64,000 nt of DNA from Rhizobium sp. NFR07 (lineage in GTDB: Bacteria > Pseudomonadota > Alphaproteobacteria > Rhizobiales > Rhizobiaceae), in the NCBI RefSeq assembly GCF_900111905.1, contig NZ_FOKM01000017.1:1-64000 (forward strand), given 5' to 3'. The position numbers were made by a program, and so were the translations under genes. Of the stretch, positions 28,105-36,734 are shown piece by piece (position 1 is the first letter of the stretch; each line of letters begins with the position of its first letter). The notes beneath the pieces were generated by a model. The model made no database searches. It worked only from the letters and a program-made list of their open reading frames with translations, and was not told where the DNA came from.

Positions 28105-28697
28105 AAGAGCGACTTCTGCAGGAAGTGGAGCGCTCTCTCCGCACCGCCGGGCGAGATTGTATGGCCGACGGCCGGGAGGATATCGAGTTCAACATGGAAT
28201 CCTACCGCGCCGAGCTGGGTGGCAGCCATAGTGGACGCTACCGCAGGAATCGTTTGGTCATCCTTCCCGTGGAGCAACAGGATGGGTGTCCGGTTGCTTT
28301 CGGAGGAAATCTGCATCGGTGCGAGAAGGCCCGCGAAGGAGACGAGCGCGCCCACCTGCCATCGGCCGGAAGAGACGGCATCGAGCGCTACGATGGCACC
28401 CTGCGAAACGCCGACGAAGGCGATACGCTCACGGGAGCCTTCGAACCCTTCTCTCCTGACGATGTCGGTGACGACTTGGTCGAAGCCTTCACGCGCGGAT
28501 CGAATGTTCTCGGGAGCAAGCGGATTGCCGTCAATACGGAACCACTGATGCCCCCGCCATTGTGTGAACGGAGCATCCGGGGCGGCGAAGCGTGCACCGG
28601 GGAGCGCGGAACGCCATGAACTGGCAAGCGGCATCAACTGTGCGCCGGAGGCACCGATGCCGTGGAAGAAGATGACGAGACTATCCTGCGCTATCAT
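28101..28697 (-). CDS. Alpha/beta hydrolase (carboxylesterase/phospholipase type)
   Basis: A protein of 198 residues with an oxyanion region LVIFFHGIGASGAQL, nucleophile elbow GVSQG (Ser within IAFVGVSQGAIVALD), acid strand PILLLHGKDDQTIP, and a late His in PAVGHTI. It matches the small serine esterase family that cleaves acyl or phospholipid esters. The ATG at 28697 follows AGGA. It is cytosolic and overlaps the HARP-like gene downstream. Confidence 0.85.
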   Translation of the reverse strand: MIAQDSLVIFFHGIGASGAQLMPLASSWRSALPGARFAAPDAPFTQWRGHQWFRIDGNPLAPENIRSAREGFDQVVTDIVRREGFEGSRERIAFVGVSQGAIVALDAVSSGRWQVGALVSFAGLLAPMQISSESNRTPILLLHGKDDQTIPAVASTMAATQLGAVGFHVELDILPAVGHTISPGGAERALHFLQKSLL

Positions 28698-28972
28698 GCC
28701 GATCCTGCTGTTGGGGGGAAGACACGCCAAGGGCGCTCGACCGTTGCCGGGAGCGCCCTACCCCGCGCACAGTCATCGACGCGCGACGGAGAGGTCGCTG
28801 CGGAGGCTGCGCTGATTGCGGGGCGGCATGGTTTAGGTGGTGCTTGCAAAGCCCGTATGCAAGGCGGCACTCATGCACCAGGGAGATACCTGTCATTCAT
28901 CCTATGCAGTTGAAGTTACGTGCGCGCTCAACCAGTTAGGAGGTAACCCTTACAGAACGTGAAGATGATGAC

Positions 28973-29143
28973 ATGGTAAGCAGGATCCGCAGGACTCTGA
29001 CCGTGGAAGAACGCGCGGCAGCATTCGAGCATACGAACAAGGTGGCGCAGGAAGCGGCTGAGGAGGAGCGACTCCGCCGTGAAGAAAAGAGCGCCAAGCT
29101 ACGCGCGCTTCGGATTGCCGCCTCCGGTGCTTCTCCAAAATAG
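28973..29143 (+). CDS. Small charged helical protein (56 aa)
   Basis: The frame encodes LTVEERAAAFEHTNKVAQEA followed by a Glu/Arg/Lys-rich stretch, a probable single helix or coiled coil. The ATG at 28973 is 32 bases after a strong AGGAGGT motif, too far for normal initiation, and no start codon lies at the usual spacing. The exact start is therefore uncertain. Confidence 0.45.
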   Translation: MVSRIRRTLTVEERAAAFEHTNKVAQEAAEEERLRREEKSAKLRALRIAASGASPK

Positions 29144-29212
29144 CCTCCCATTCTTCGAATGGACCAGCCTTATCTCTCCCGAGCTCAAGACCAACTAGAC
29201 CGGAGTTTCCAT

Positions 29213-29401
29213 ATGGGTCACACATCCAATCCCCAGCTTGCACGCGCCGATGATAGCCTGGCCTCGCGACGCCTCGCCAAAGGATATAGCCTGGAGGATC
29301 TCGCGATTGCGACGGGCCTCACTACACACGAGATTGTCAGTGCCGAGAACGGCGGCGGGCCAGCAAACTACGTCCAGCGCATCGAAAGCGTGCTTCGATA
29401 A
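29213..29401 (+). CDS. Small XRE-type helix-turn-helix protein (62 aa)
   Basis: It contains one Cro/CI-like helix-turn-helix (LAKGYSLEDLAIATGLTTHE followed by IVSAENG) and little else. Such single-domain proteins act as regulators or antitoxins. GGAG lies nine bases before the ATG at 29213. The toxin-antitoxin genes downstream are on the other strand, so a link is unproven. Confidence 0.7.
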   Translation: MGHTSNPQLARADDSLASRRLAKGYSLEDLAIATGLTTHEIVSAENGGGPANYVQRIESVLR

Positions 29402-29557
29402 AAGTGGTTCGTCAAGAAAATGAGAACGACGACAGGCCTTGCCACGTCGAAAGATACCGAGACTATAGGATTGCCGTATAAATCCCGGGCGGCAGTTTTT
29501 CGGAATTATGGAGCAACTACAACCATCTCGTGGCGAAGCTTTTTGTTGCCAAATAAA

Positions 29558-29586
29558 CGACATAGGCATTGAAAATGCCTATGTCG
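29558..29586 (-). terminator. Terminator of the toxin-antitoxin operon
   Basis: A 13-base perfect stem (CGACATAGGCATT with its complement) and a three-base loop. On the reverse strand it is followed by TTTATTTGG, just after the toxin gene. Confidence 0.75.
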
Positions 29587-29597
29587 GCTCCCTGATC

Positions 29598-29930
29598 TCA
29601 TTCGAATAGCTCGGCGTGTGTGCCAGTCGCTACAAATACGATTAGGTTCTTCTTTTCCTCAACGCTATAGATGAGAAGAAAATCTCCGCCAACATGGCAC
29701 TCGCGGTGATCATCCCATTCCCCGTTTAGTTCGTGATCTTTGTATTCCGGCGGAAGTGGAGCATCATTTGCCATCAAAAGAAGCATGAGAGTTTTCAACG
29801 CTCCCATGTCGTACCGTCCGGACCGTGACATTCGCTCCCGGTCTTTCAGAAACTGCTTTGAATGACTAGAGACCCGTGGAAGCGAGGCCCGTTTTGTCGA
29901 AGCGGGCCTCGACCGCTTGTTACTTGGCAA
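29598..29930 (-). CDS. YafQ/RelE-family toxin, possibly inactive start
   Basis: The frame carries the YafQ pattern: SKQFLKDRERMSRSGRYDM, LPPEYKDHELNGEWDDHREC and HVGGDFLLIYSVEEKKNLIV, an mRNA-cleaving ribosome-dependent nuclease. From memory, relatives start close to KRASLPR, where this sequence has ACA instead of ATG. The only available start is a TTG at 29930 inside the antitoxin gene. A nine-base hairpin (29883-29911) covers the early codons. Translation may be weak or lost. Confidence 0.6.
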   Translation of the reverse strand: MPSNKRSRPASTKRASLPRVSSHSKQFLKDRERMSRSGRYDMGALKTLMLLLMANDAPLPPEYKDHELNGEWDDHRECHVGGDFLLIYSVEEKKNLIVFVATGTHAELFE

Positions 29931-30183
29931 CCTTGCGGCCCTCAAGAGAACTGAACAGTTCGTCTGCGCTGTCGAATACCTTGCCGTGGCCAGCCTTGAT
30001 AGCTCTCGCCTCTTCCATCGCAGCGATTGTTCTCGCGTTGGGACGGGTCAATTCTACCGGGAGAGCCTTATCACGGTGGATTCGGGTCATTACTATACGG
30101 ATGATATCCGAGGGAGTTAGGCCCAGACTATCAAGCACTAAGGTGGCACCCTCTTTCACCGAAGGATCGATGCGGGCTCGCAC
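29920..30183 (-). CDS. RelB/DinJ-family antitoxin
   Basis: A protein of 87 residues with the ribbon-helix-helix N-terminus of DinJ-type antitoxins (VRARIDPSVKEGATLVLDSL, GLTPSDIIRIVMTRI) and a C-terminal toxin-binding segment. It would bind the YafQ-like toxin and repress the operon. The open frame includes SANAYVRARID, where family members usually have MAANA, but no ATG is present there. The GTG at 30183 is the only usual start and lacks a binding site. Confidence 0.65.
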   Translation of the reverse strand: MRARIDPSVKEGATLVLDSLGLTPSDIIRIVMTRIHRDKALPVELTRPNARTIAAMEEARAIKAGHGKVFDSADELFSSLEGRKVAK

Positions 30184-30631
30184 ATACGCATTTGCCGAAT
30201 CTTTCTTACAATTCTATCTACACGTATGTAGCTCAATTGAGCATCATTTTCAAGTTCGCGGCGGCACTGGATCTCAATGCTAGGAATCGATAGCCCCAGT
30301 CATCGGGTCCATGAGCAGAGCGGGTTAATCCGGGAAGAGGTTGATATCTAAAACCCGATGAAACGGTAAGTCTCATGCCCAGTGGCAGTTGCTACCTAGT
30401 ACCGCAATTTTGCCGTGATCTCACCGTCTGGAAGAAACGCTGTTCTAGGTCTCGGCGCGCGACAGCCTCGCTCGACCGCGGTTGGGGGTGTTGCCGTCTG
30501 TCTCGACCGTTCGAAGACCGCGGTCGATCATCTCTTGGACAGGACCGACATTCTCTCGATCCGGACATTTTTGTGTCTACCAATTGACCGGTCGTCACTT
30601 AATCCTGAGGCCACCCCACCTATCTGCGAGC
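30184..30631. other. Intergenic, nothing recognised
   Basis: The upstream region of the toxin-antitoxin pair. No gene or EcfG-type promoter was seen. Confidence 0.4.
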
Positions 30632-31196
30632 TTAGGAAGGTAGGAGCAGTGAGGCCGTGCCATTCCGGTCTGACACCTCGACATAAGGCAGCCAGTGCGG
30701 GTTGCCAGTCTCGCCATTCCGGTTCACCCAGACGGCGCGCAAGCCGAGTTCGTGGCATGCCTTCATGTCCGTATACATCCCATCGCCACGTGGACCGTTC
30801 GCGCCGGTTCTACACCCATCATATGCCATGCTCGAATAGGTGTCGCGATGGCTTATAGGCTCTAGCCTGCTCAGATGTGATTGTGTAGTCAAAAGGCACG
30901 CCTATCGTCGCCGCGGTCGGCCCGATGAGATCCTCGTCAGAATTCGTGAAGATCGCGAGCTTGAAGCGCTCGCGCAACCGCCAAAGGCCCATTTGCCGCA
31001 TCGGCATGGGGACCCATTTTTGAAGGTGCGAGAGACCGGGCCAATCCTTCTGTAGATAATGGGAAAAGAAGAAACCCGCCGCGACGCAGCCCGGGCTGAC
31101 ATGGGAATGAGAAATGCGTAGAGACCGCAGCGCCGGGATAGTCGGGCGCCAGTCATTCGGTGACCTTCGGAACTGTCTTCGTTCTTCTTCAGGCAT
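30632..31196 (-). pseudogene. Broken HAD-superfamily hydrolase gene
   Basis: The reverse strand encodes parts of one haloacid-dehalogenase-like protein in two frames. The first part holds RFKLAIFTNSDEDLIGPTAA and YTITSEQARAYKPSRHLFEH and stops near 30819. The second, in a shifted frame, holds GDGMYTDMKACHELGLRAVW and VNRNGETGNPHWLPYVEVSD. The junction near 30820-30835 is a frameshift. The N-terminal Asp-x-Asp nucleophile region is also missing or scrambled, so the enzyme is dead. Confidence 0.8.
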
Positions 31197-31305
31197 CGTG
31201 AGAATTTTCGGCGCTGCGGGGTAACTTGAGATTGCGGAATTGAGCCGCCGGGGCTTGGGAGGAGGATGGGTTGCGCCCGGCGGCCGGACTCAAACGGCTC
31301 AGAGA

Positions 31306-31896
31306 TCAGATCTCCTCGTCGCCGCCGAAGTCCATGTCTTCGGCAGGGGCTTCCGCATCAGGTGCCGCGGCTTCGGGTTCCGCCGCCTGGGCCCCAGGGC
31401 CTCCGAACATGCCGCCGATGGCATTGCCGAGGAGCACGCCGCCGGCGACGCCCATGGCAGTCTGCGCTGCACCCGCTAGGAAGCCACCGCCGCCCCGCTG
31501 AGGCTGCTGCTGGCCGTATCCTGCCTGACCCTGGTTGCCCCAAGGGGAACCGGCAGATGCCGGAGGGCGGCTGTAGCTTGCCTGCCGAGGAGCAGCGCGC
31601 TGCTGCGGCTGCTGACTGCCGCCAAACATCGACGAGAAGAAGCCGCCACCACCAGCCTGACGCTGTCCGCCCTGCTGGTTCTGATTTTCGAGTTCTTCGA
31701 TGCGACGCTGGGCGGCCTCGAGTGCCTGCTCCTGAACGACGATCGTCTGAGCCATGTAATACGGAGCGCCCGGCTGCTGGTTGATCCGCTCTTGGATAAA
31801 GCGGTCGGATTCAGCATCACGCTGGCCGGACTGCTGTTCGACGTGGGCAAGCTTGGAGAACAGGCCGTCGATGGCCTGCTGGTCGTTGCGATCCAT
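31306..31896 (-). CDS. DUF2076 protein
   Basis: A protein of 196 residues. The N-terminal helical part (QQAIDGLFSKLAHVEQQSGQ, AAQRRIEELENQ) is typical of DUF2076, followed by a long Gly/Gln/Pro-rich low-complexity middle, a Gly-rich hydrophobic segment (MGVAGGVLLGNAIGGMFGG) and an acidic tail. CAAGGAGAC precedes the ATG. It is the last gene of the sigma, anti-sigma, BI-1 operon. It may act at the membrane; the function is unknown. Confidence 0.85.
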   Translation of the reverse strand: MDRNDQQAIDGLFSKLAHVEQQSGQRDAESDRFIQERINQQPGAPYYMAQTIVVQEQALEAAQRRIEELENQNQQGGQRQAGGGGFFSSMFGGSQQPQQRAAPRQASYSRPPASAGSPWGNQGQAGYGQQQPQRGGGGFLAGAAQTAMGVAGGVLLGNAIGGMFGGPGAQAAEPEAAAPDAEAPAEDMDFGGDEEI

Positions 31897-31923
31897 AAGA
31901 TGTCTCCTTGGGTATGGAATGGA

Positions 31924-32640
31924 TTATCCTTCGCGCTGGCCGGTGAAGTTCAGCAGCAACTGGAAGATGTTGACGAAGTTTAGGTAGAGCGACAGGGCGC
32001 CGGAGACCGCGAGCTTCTGCTGGCTCTCCTGGTCGTAATTATCCGCGAACTGCTCCTTGATATTCTGGGTATCGTAGGCCGTCAGGCCGACGAACACGAT
32101 GATGCCGATCACCGAGACAGCGAACTGTAGCGCGGTCGAACCAAGGAAAATGTTCACGACCGAGGCGATCATTACTCCGATCAAGCCCATGATCAGGAAA
32201 GAACCCATCTTCGACAGGTCGCGCTTCGTGGTGTAGCCGAACAGGCTCATCGCGCCGAACATGGTCGCGGCGATGAAGAAGGTCCTTGCGATACTGGCAC
32301 CGGTAAAAACCAGGAAAACGGATGCGAGCGACAGGCCCATGACGGCGCTGAAAGCCCAGAAGGTCATCTGCGCGGCCGACGCCGACATCGAGTGCATCTT
32401 GAACGAGAAGATGAAGACGAAGGCGAGCGGTGCCAGCATGACGACCCACTTGAGCGGCGTCGAGAAGATCGGCACATAGAGTGCCGGCGTGGTCCCGACG
32501 ATGAAGGCTACGAGGCCCGTCACGACGAGGCCAAGGCCCATATAGTTGTAGACGCGCAGCATGTGTTTGCGAAGGCCTTCGTCGAACACAGCGCCAGACG
32601 TCTGGGCATAGCCGCCGAAGCGGTTCTGGTTAGGATACAT
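31924..32640 (-). CDS. Bax inhibitor-1/YccA family membrane protein
   Basis: A protein of 238 residues with seven predicted membrane helices and a short N-terminal tail (NQNRFGGYAQTSGAVFDEGL). The family motif is in the last helices (VGLTAYDTQNIKEQF, then LSLYLNFVNIFQLLLNF). BI-1 proteins are pH-sensitive membrane proteins linked to calcium leak and envelope stress. AAGGAGACA precedes the ATG at 32640. It lies 17 bases after the anti-sigma gene and 27 before DUF2076, so it is co-transcribed. Confidence 0.92.
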   Translation of the reverse strand: MYPNQNRFGGYAQTSGAVFDEGLRKHMLRVYNYMGLGLVVTGLVAFIVGTTPALYVPIFSTPLKWVVMLAPLAFVFIFSFKMHSMSASAAQMTFWAFSAVMGLSLASVFLVFTGASIARTFFIAATMFGAMSLFGYTTKRDLSKMGSFLIMGLIGVMIASVVNIFLGSTALQFAVSVIGIIVFVGLTAYDTQNIKEQFADNYDQESQQKLAVSGALSLYLNFVNIFQLLLNFTGQREG

Positions 32641-32657
32641 GATTGTCTCCTTGACGA

Positions 32658-33419
32658 TCAATAGAGTGAGTTCTTGAGCGTTTCGGCCTCGTCCGTCAGG
32701 CCGACATCGGGTGTGCTGGACACGACTGCGTAAGCCACTTCACCAAGCTGCCACCAAGCAGCTTCCGCATCCGAGAAGTTCATGTTTTTCACCGACTCGA
32801 CGGCAAAACCTCCAGGACGGCCCGCGAACAATGAGACACGCGTCCCCTCGCCGGTGGTCACGGCAGCTTCGATGCTGGGACCGAACTCCGAAGGAAAGAC
32901 CTGAACGTCCACGACCTTCCAGTCGGCTGGTAGCTCCGGCATGGTAATCGCTGTCGCCGCGCGGATCTCGTCACGATCGTAGGACTGAACCTCCGGCTGA
33001 GACTGCATCTCAGAGCGGACAAGGGTGGTCTGATGCGCGCGGATGGCTTGCTCGACGAATGCCGGCGGATGGATGGAGGCATTTACCTCGCTTGGCCCCA
33101 TGGTTGTATGGGCCAGCCAACCAACCGAAACGAGCAATCCGACTGCCGCGACCCGTCTCAGCGTATCCCACATCTGACGGTCCGAAAGACTGGAGGACAA
33201 TCGCCGAGCGGTCTCTCGCGTGTCAGCGCTAAAGTGCTCGTCCTTGCTGCATATCGCGAGCTTCAAGGAGCTGCGAATGCCGAGATCGGCCATAACCTGA
33301 GCCGCGGCTTCGGGGTTTCTAGCAAGGTGCCTTTCGACCCTGAGCCGCCCTGTCGCATCGAGCTGGTTGTCTACATAAGCGTCCAGATCCGTGTCGGTCA
33401 CGGTTGAAGCATCAGTCAT
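32658..33419 (-). CDS. Transmembrane anti-sigma factor
   Basis: A protein of 253 residues with an N-terminal cytosolic domain (TDTDLDAYVDNQLDATGRLR, VERHLARNPEAAAQV) of the anti-sigma type, one membrane helix (VAAVGLLVSVGWLAHT, about 90-107) and a periplasmic sensor domain to the C-terminus. No zinc-binding HxxxCxxC is visible. The start overlaps the sigma gene by eight bases, which indicates coupled translation. It should hold the sigma factor at 33412 until an envelope signal arrives. Confidence 0.9.
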   Translation of the reverse strand: MTDASTVTDTDLDAYVDNQLDATGRLRVERHLARNPEAAAQVMADLGIRSSLKLAICSKDEHFSADTRETARRLSSSLSDRQMWDTLRRVAAVGLLVSVGWLAHTTMGPSEVNASIHPPAFVEQAIRAHQTTLVRSEMQSQPEVQSYDRDEIRAATAITMPELPADWKVVDVQVFPSEFGPSIEAAVTTGEGTRVSLFAGRPGGFAVESVKNMNFSDAEAAWWQLGEVAYAVVSSTPDVGLTDEAETLKNSLY

Positions 33420-33942
33420 CGTCGCCTCCTACCAGCCGCAAATGGGCTTTCCTGGTCGTGGCCTGTTCGAAGGTGCGCAGCGTCGCCCTCGCTCTCGATA
33501 CACGGGACATCAAGGTGCCGATCGGAACGCCAATAGTGTCGGCAGCCTGCTGATAGGAAAGATCTTCCACCGCGACGAGATGCAGGGCTTCGCGCTGCTC
33601 GGCGGGCAGCCGCATGAAGGCCTCGTGAACCTGACGCAGATGGACGATATCCTCCTGGGAGGCGGGAATGGTGTGCTCCGCCTCGGAAACGGTCGCCCCA
33701 TCCCTACGGACGCGGGAACGGTTGGACCTCAATGTGTCGACATGCGTGTTGTGAAGGATTGCAAAGAGCCAGCTGCGCAGATTTGCGCCTTTACGGAACG
33801 ACCCACGACGCTCGTAGGCTTTGACAAGTGCGTCCTGCACAAGGTCCTCGGCATCCGCGTTGTTACGCACGAGCGAGCGGGCATATCGCTTCAGCGAAGC
33901 GAGGTTTCCGATGACGTCGAAGGGGCCGTGTCTGCGATCCAT
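33412..33942 (-). CDS. ECF sigma factor paired with anti-sigma
   Basis: A protein of about 176 residues with region 2 (NADAEDLVQDALVKAYERRG, LRSWLFAILHNTHVDTLRSN) and region 4 (EDLSYQQAADTIGVPIGTLM SRVSRAR read continuously). It differs from the EcfG-like sigma at 3208. The start is uncertain: the ATG at 33942 fits the family length, while one at 33975 is possible; both have weak binding sites. It lies upstream of anti-sigma, BI-1 and DUF2076, which are probably its targets. No EcfG-type promoter was seen. Confidence 0.88.
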   Translation of the reverse strand: MDRRHGPFDVIGNLASLKRYARSLVRNNADAEDLVQDALVKAYERRGSFRKGANLRSWLFAILHNTHVDTLRSNRSRVRRDGATVSEAEHTIPASQEDIVHLRQVHEAFMRLPAEQREALHLVAVEDLSYQQAADTIGVPIGTLMSRVSRARATLRTFEQATTRKAHLRLVGGDDD

Positions 33943-34130
33943 ACCTGCATATACGGAGCCGTCGTCCACTCTCATCCCGTATGGTCGAAAAGAATTTTCA
34001 TTATTTTTTTTTGGCGCGCGTAGACGTCGAGGAGGAAGCGCAACAATTTCTCTTAGCAAAATTGCAAGCGGCGGCGCGATGCACCATATAGCGCCGCACC
34101 TTAAACGATGCCGGAGTGCCTGGAGAGCCC

Positions 34131-36044
34131 ATGACCGCATCCCACGCAGCCGTCCCGGACGCCCGTTCGGAGACCGCGAAGTTTATCGGTCTACTGGTCG
34201 GCTCGGTCGGCGTCGTCTACGGCGACATCGGCACTAGCCCGCTCTATGCATTCCGGGAATCGCTTCGGCCATTCACTGCCAACGGCGTGCAGCACGAGCA
34301 TGTCATTGGGCTGATATCTCTGATGATCTGGACGCTGACGATCATCGTCACGTTCAAATATGTTCTCTTCCTACTGCGCGCCGACAATGATGGCGAAGGT
34401 GGGACGCTATCGCTGCTAGCGCTCCTCATGAAGAAGACCGGCAGCTACATGCCGGTACTGTTCTTTGCGGGCCTCATCGGTTCAGCTCTCTTCATTGGCG
34501 ATGCGATGATCACCCCCGCCCTGTCGGTGATGTCGGCGCTTGAAGGCATGAAGCTGGTAACGCCTGCCTTCTCCAACTACGTGCTGCCGTTATCAGCGGC
34601 AATCATGATCGGTCTGTTTCTGGTACAATCAAAGGGCACTGAAGCGGTCGCGAAATTCTTCGGACCGATCACAGTCGTCTGGTTTCTTGCCATGGCCTGG
34701 GGCGGTTTGATTCACGTCGGGGATGACTGGACCATCCTTGAGGCACTTAATCCGATTAATGCGCTCTGGTTCATTACCCACGCGGGCTGGGCCGGCCTGA
34801 TCGTTCTTGGTGCGGTCTTCCTGACCGTCACGGGTGCTGAGGCCCTTTATGCCGACCTAGGCCACTTCGGCCGCAAACCGATTAGCTGGGCATGGTTCGT
34901 CCTTGTGTTTCCGGCGCTCGCCTTGAACTACCTAGGACAGGGCGCGCTCGTCCTGAGCAACCCGGCTGCCATCGAGAACCCGTTCTACCTGCTTTATCCG
35001 GAATGGGCGCTGCTGCCGATGGTGATCCTCGCAACCATGGCAACGGTTATCGCCAGCCAGGCGGTCATCACTGGCGCGTTCTCGCTCGCCCGCCAGGCCG
35101 TGCATCTCGGCTTCTTACCCAAGCTGATGATCAAGTTCACCTCGGAAACCAATACAGGGCAGATCTATGTTCCGGCCGTCAACATGGTTCTGTGCTTTGG
35201 CGTGCTGGTGCTTATCTTCTCGTTCGGAAGCTCGGAATCGCTCGCCACCGCGTACGGCATCTCGGTTACCGGGGCGATGGTTGTAACCACGTTGATGTCG
35301 TTTCAGTTTCTGCGGTCCGTCTGGGGCTTTTCTGCCGTCACCGCATGCGCGATACTTCTTCCGCTGCTGCTGATCGAAAGCGTCTTCCTCGGGGCAAACC
35401 TACTCAAGATCCACGACGGCGGATGGGTGCCGGTTATGCTGGCGCTGGTCATCATGCTAGCGATGTGGACGTGGACCAAGGGATCGAAGTACCTGCGCGA
35501 GAAGGCGGCGAAGAACGACATCCCGATAGAGACATTCATCAAGTCTCTCGAGGGTTCGATTGAGCGAGGTTCAAGCAGCGCTCCGGCGACGGTGCCGGGG
35601 ACTGCTGTATTCCTAACCAGCGTTCCCGACCGAACACCGGCCGTGCTCCTGCACAATCTCAAGCACAACCACGTGCTTCACGATCAGAACGTCATCTTGA
35701 CGATCTGGACGACGGAAAAGCCGTACGTTCCGGATGAAGAGCGAGTGACCATCACGCAATTATCGAAGCGTTTCGTGCGGATCGATATACATTTCGGCTT
35801 CATGGACGAGCCGAACGTGACAAAGGCGCTGATGCTGTGCAAGAAAGCTGGCTTCAAGTTCGAGATCATGCAGACCTCGTTCTATCTTGGCCGCCGCAAC
35901 CTTATCGCGACGCCGAATACCGGGCTCCCGCGATGGCAGGAGGACGTCTACATCGCCCTGGCAGGGTTCGGAATCGATCCGTCGGCCTACTTCAAGCTGC
36001 CGCCGAACCGGGTGGTCGAACTCGGTGAGCAGGTGGCGATCTGA
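34131..36044 (+). CDS. kup: Kup-type potassium uptake protein
   Basis: A protein of 637 residues, the normal Kup length. It shows the family signature [18 protein letters not shown] near the N-terminus, about 12 membrane helices to residue 460, with [17 protein letters not shown] and [14 protein letters not shown], and a C-terminal cytosolic domain. It imports potassium with protons. GGAGAG precedes the ATG at 34131. It is divergent from the sigma operon; no EcfG-type match was found. Confidence 0.95.
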   Translation: MTASHAAVPDARSETAKFIGLLVGSVGVVYGDIGTSPLYAFRESLRPFTANGVQHEHVIGLISLMIWTLTIIVTFKYVLFLLRADNDGEGGTLSLLALLMKKTGSYMPVLFFAGLIGSALFIGDAMITPALSVMSALEGMKLVTPAFSNYVLPLSAAIMIGLFLVQSKGTEAVAKFFGPITVVWFLAMAWGGLIHVGDDWTILEALNPINALWFITHAGWAGLIVLGAVFLTVTGAEALYADLGHFGRKPISWAWFVLVFPALALNYLGQGALVLSNPAAIENPFYLLYPEWALLPMVILATMATVIASQAVITGAFSLARQAVHLGFLPKLMIKFTSETNTGQIYVPAVNMVLCFGVLVLIFSFGSSESLATAYGISVTGAMVVTTLMSFQFLRSVWGFSAVTACAILLPLLLIESVFLGANLLKIHDGGWVPVMLALVIMLAMWTWTKGSKYLREKAAKNDIPIETFIKSLEGSIERGSSSAPATVPGTAVFLTSVPDRTPAVLLHNLKHNHVLHDQNVILTIWTTEKPYVPDEERVTITQLSKRFVRIDIHFGFMDEPNVTKALMLCKKAGFKFEIMQTSFYLGRRNLIATPNTGLPRWQEDVYIALAGFGIDPSAYFKLPPNRVVELGEQVAI

Positions 36045-36171
36045 CGAGGCGCTGGCCGTGGCGACAAGCTTTACGGGTCCGGCGGCCAGTCGTGCCATTA
36101 AGTTGGAGCTCGCTCACGCCAGCCAACATTCGGATCGCATCCTTCCATCCGGGCAACAGTTGCCGAAAGAT

Positions 36172-36381
36172 CTAAGCCTTCTTGAGGGATTCCGGCTTGT
36201 GAGCCGCCCGCTTCCCGGACTTCTCGCTCTCGACGATGATCTGCGGGTCTTCCTTGGACGCTTCGACCTTGTGACCCTTGATGCTCGAGTCCGAGGTCTG
36301 CTTCTTCACGACTTTGCCTTCGGTCTTTCCCTGGCTGGTTTCCCAGGTGACCTTATCGCCCTTCTTCAAGTTTCCGCTCAT
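36172..36381 (-). CDS. DUF2945 (HVA1-type) protein
   Basis: A protein of 69 residues that begins MSGNLKKGDKVTWETSQGKT with EGKVVKKQTSD, the small-barrel pattern of DUF2945 (hypervirulence-associated protein TUDOR domain). It is Lys-rich and soluble. GAGGAG precedes the ATG at 36381. It follows DUF2934 by ten bases and shares its EcfG-type promoter. Confidence 0.85.
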   Translation of the reverse strand: MSGNLKKGDKVTWETSQGKTEGKVVKKQTSDSSIKGHKVEASKEDPQIIVESEKSGKRAAHKPESLKKA

Positions 36382-36391
36382 GCCGATCTCC

Positions 36392-36634
36392 TCAATCCGG
36401 GCTGACGGAGGACGGCGGTTTGATCTCAGCCGCAACCTCGGTCTCCCTATCGTCGTGTGCAAACTGGTCATCGGCCACCTGGTTGACCTTGGTGACGTCA
36501 TCAGATTGCTGTTCTGTGAGCTCATGCTGTCCCTCAGCACGTCTCCAATGGGCCTCGTGCGCACCTTCCGGGCGACCTTCGTCCTCCCAGATTTTATAAG
36601 CCCGCTCACGGCGCTGCTGTTCGCTCTCGTTCAT
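36392..36634 (-). CDS. DUF2934 protein, copy 1
   Basis: A protein of 80 residues with the DUF2934 core RERAYKIWEDEGRPEGAHEA followed by HWRRAE, then an acidic disordered tail. GGAGGAG precedes the ATG, and an EcfG-type promoter is upstream. The role is unknown. Copy 2 at 50705 is also behind an EcfG-type promoter. Confidence 0.85.
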   Translation of the reverse strand: MNESEQQRRERAYKIWEDEGRPEGAHEAHWRRAEGQHELTEQQSDDVTKVNQVADDQFAHDDRETEVAAEIKPPSSVSPD

Positions 36635-36660
36635 CGTCTTCTCCTCCCGATGCTGAACAC

Positions 36661-36685
36661 AACTCCGGGTCCCAGGACTCGTTCC
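36661..36685 (-). promoter_or_regulatory. EcfG-type promoter (GGAAC-N16-aGTT)
   Basis: On the reverse strand GGAAC is followed 16 bases later by AGTT, 27 bases before the DUF2934-DUF2945 pair. Confidence 0.6.
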
Positions 36686-36734
36686 TCGGGAGTGACAACG
36701 GTGCTCTCTTGAGGATGGTAAGCCGTTCTGCCGC

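Noticed and set aside
29883-29911. Hairpin between antitoxin and toxin as a terminator
   Set aside because: It has no T run and lies in the toxin's early codons; more likely a structural element or chance palindrome.
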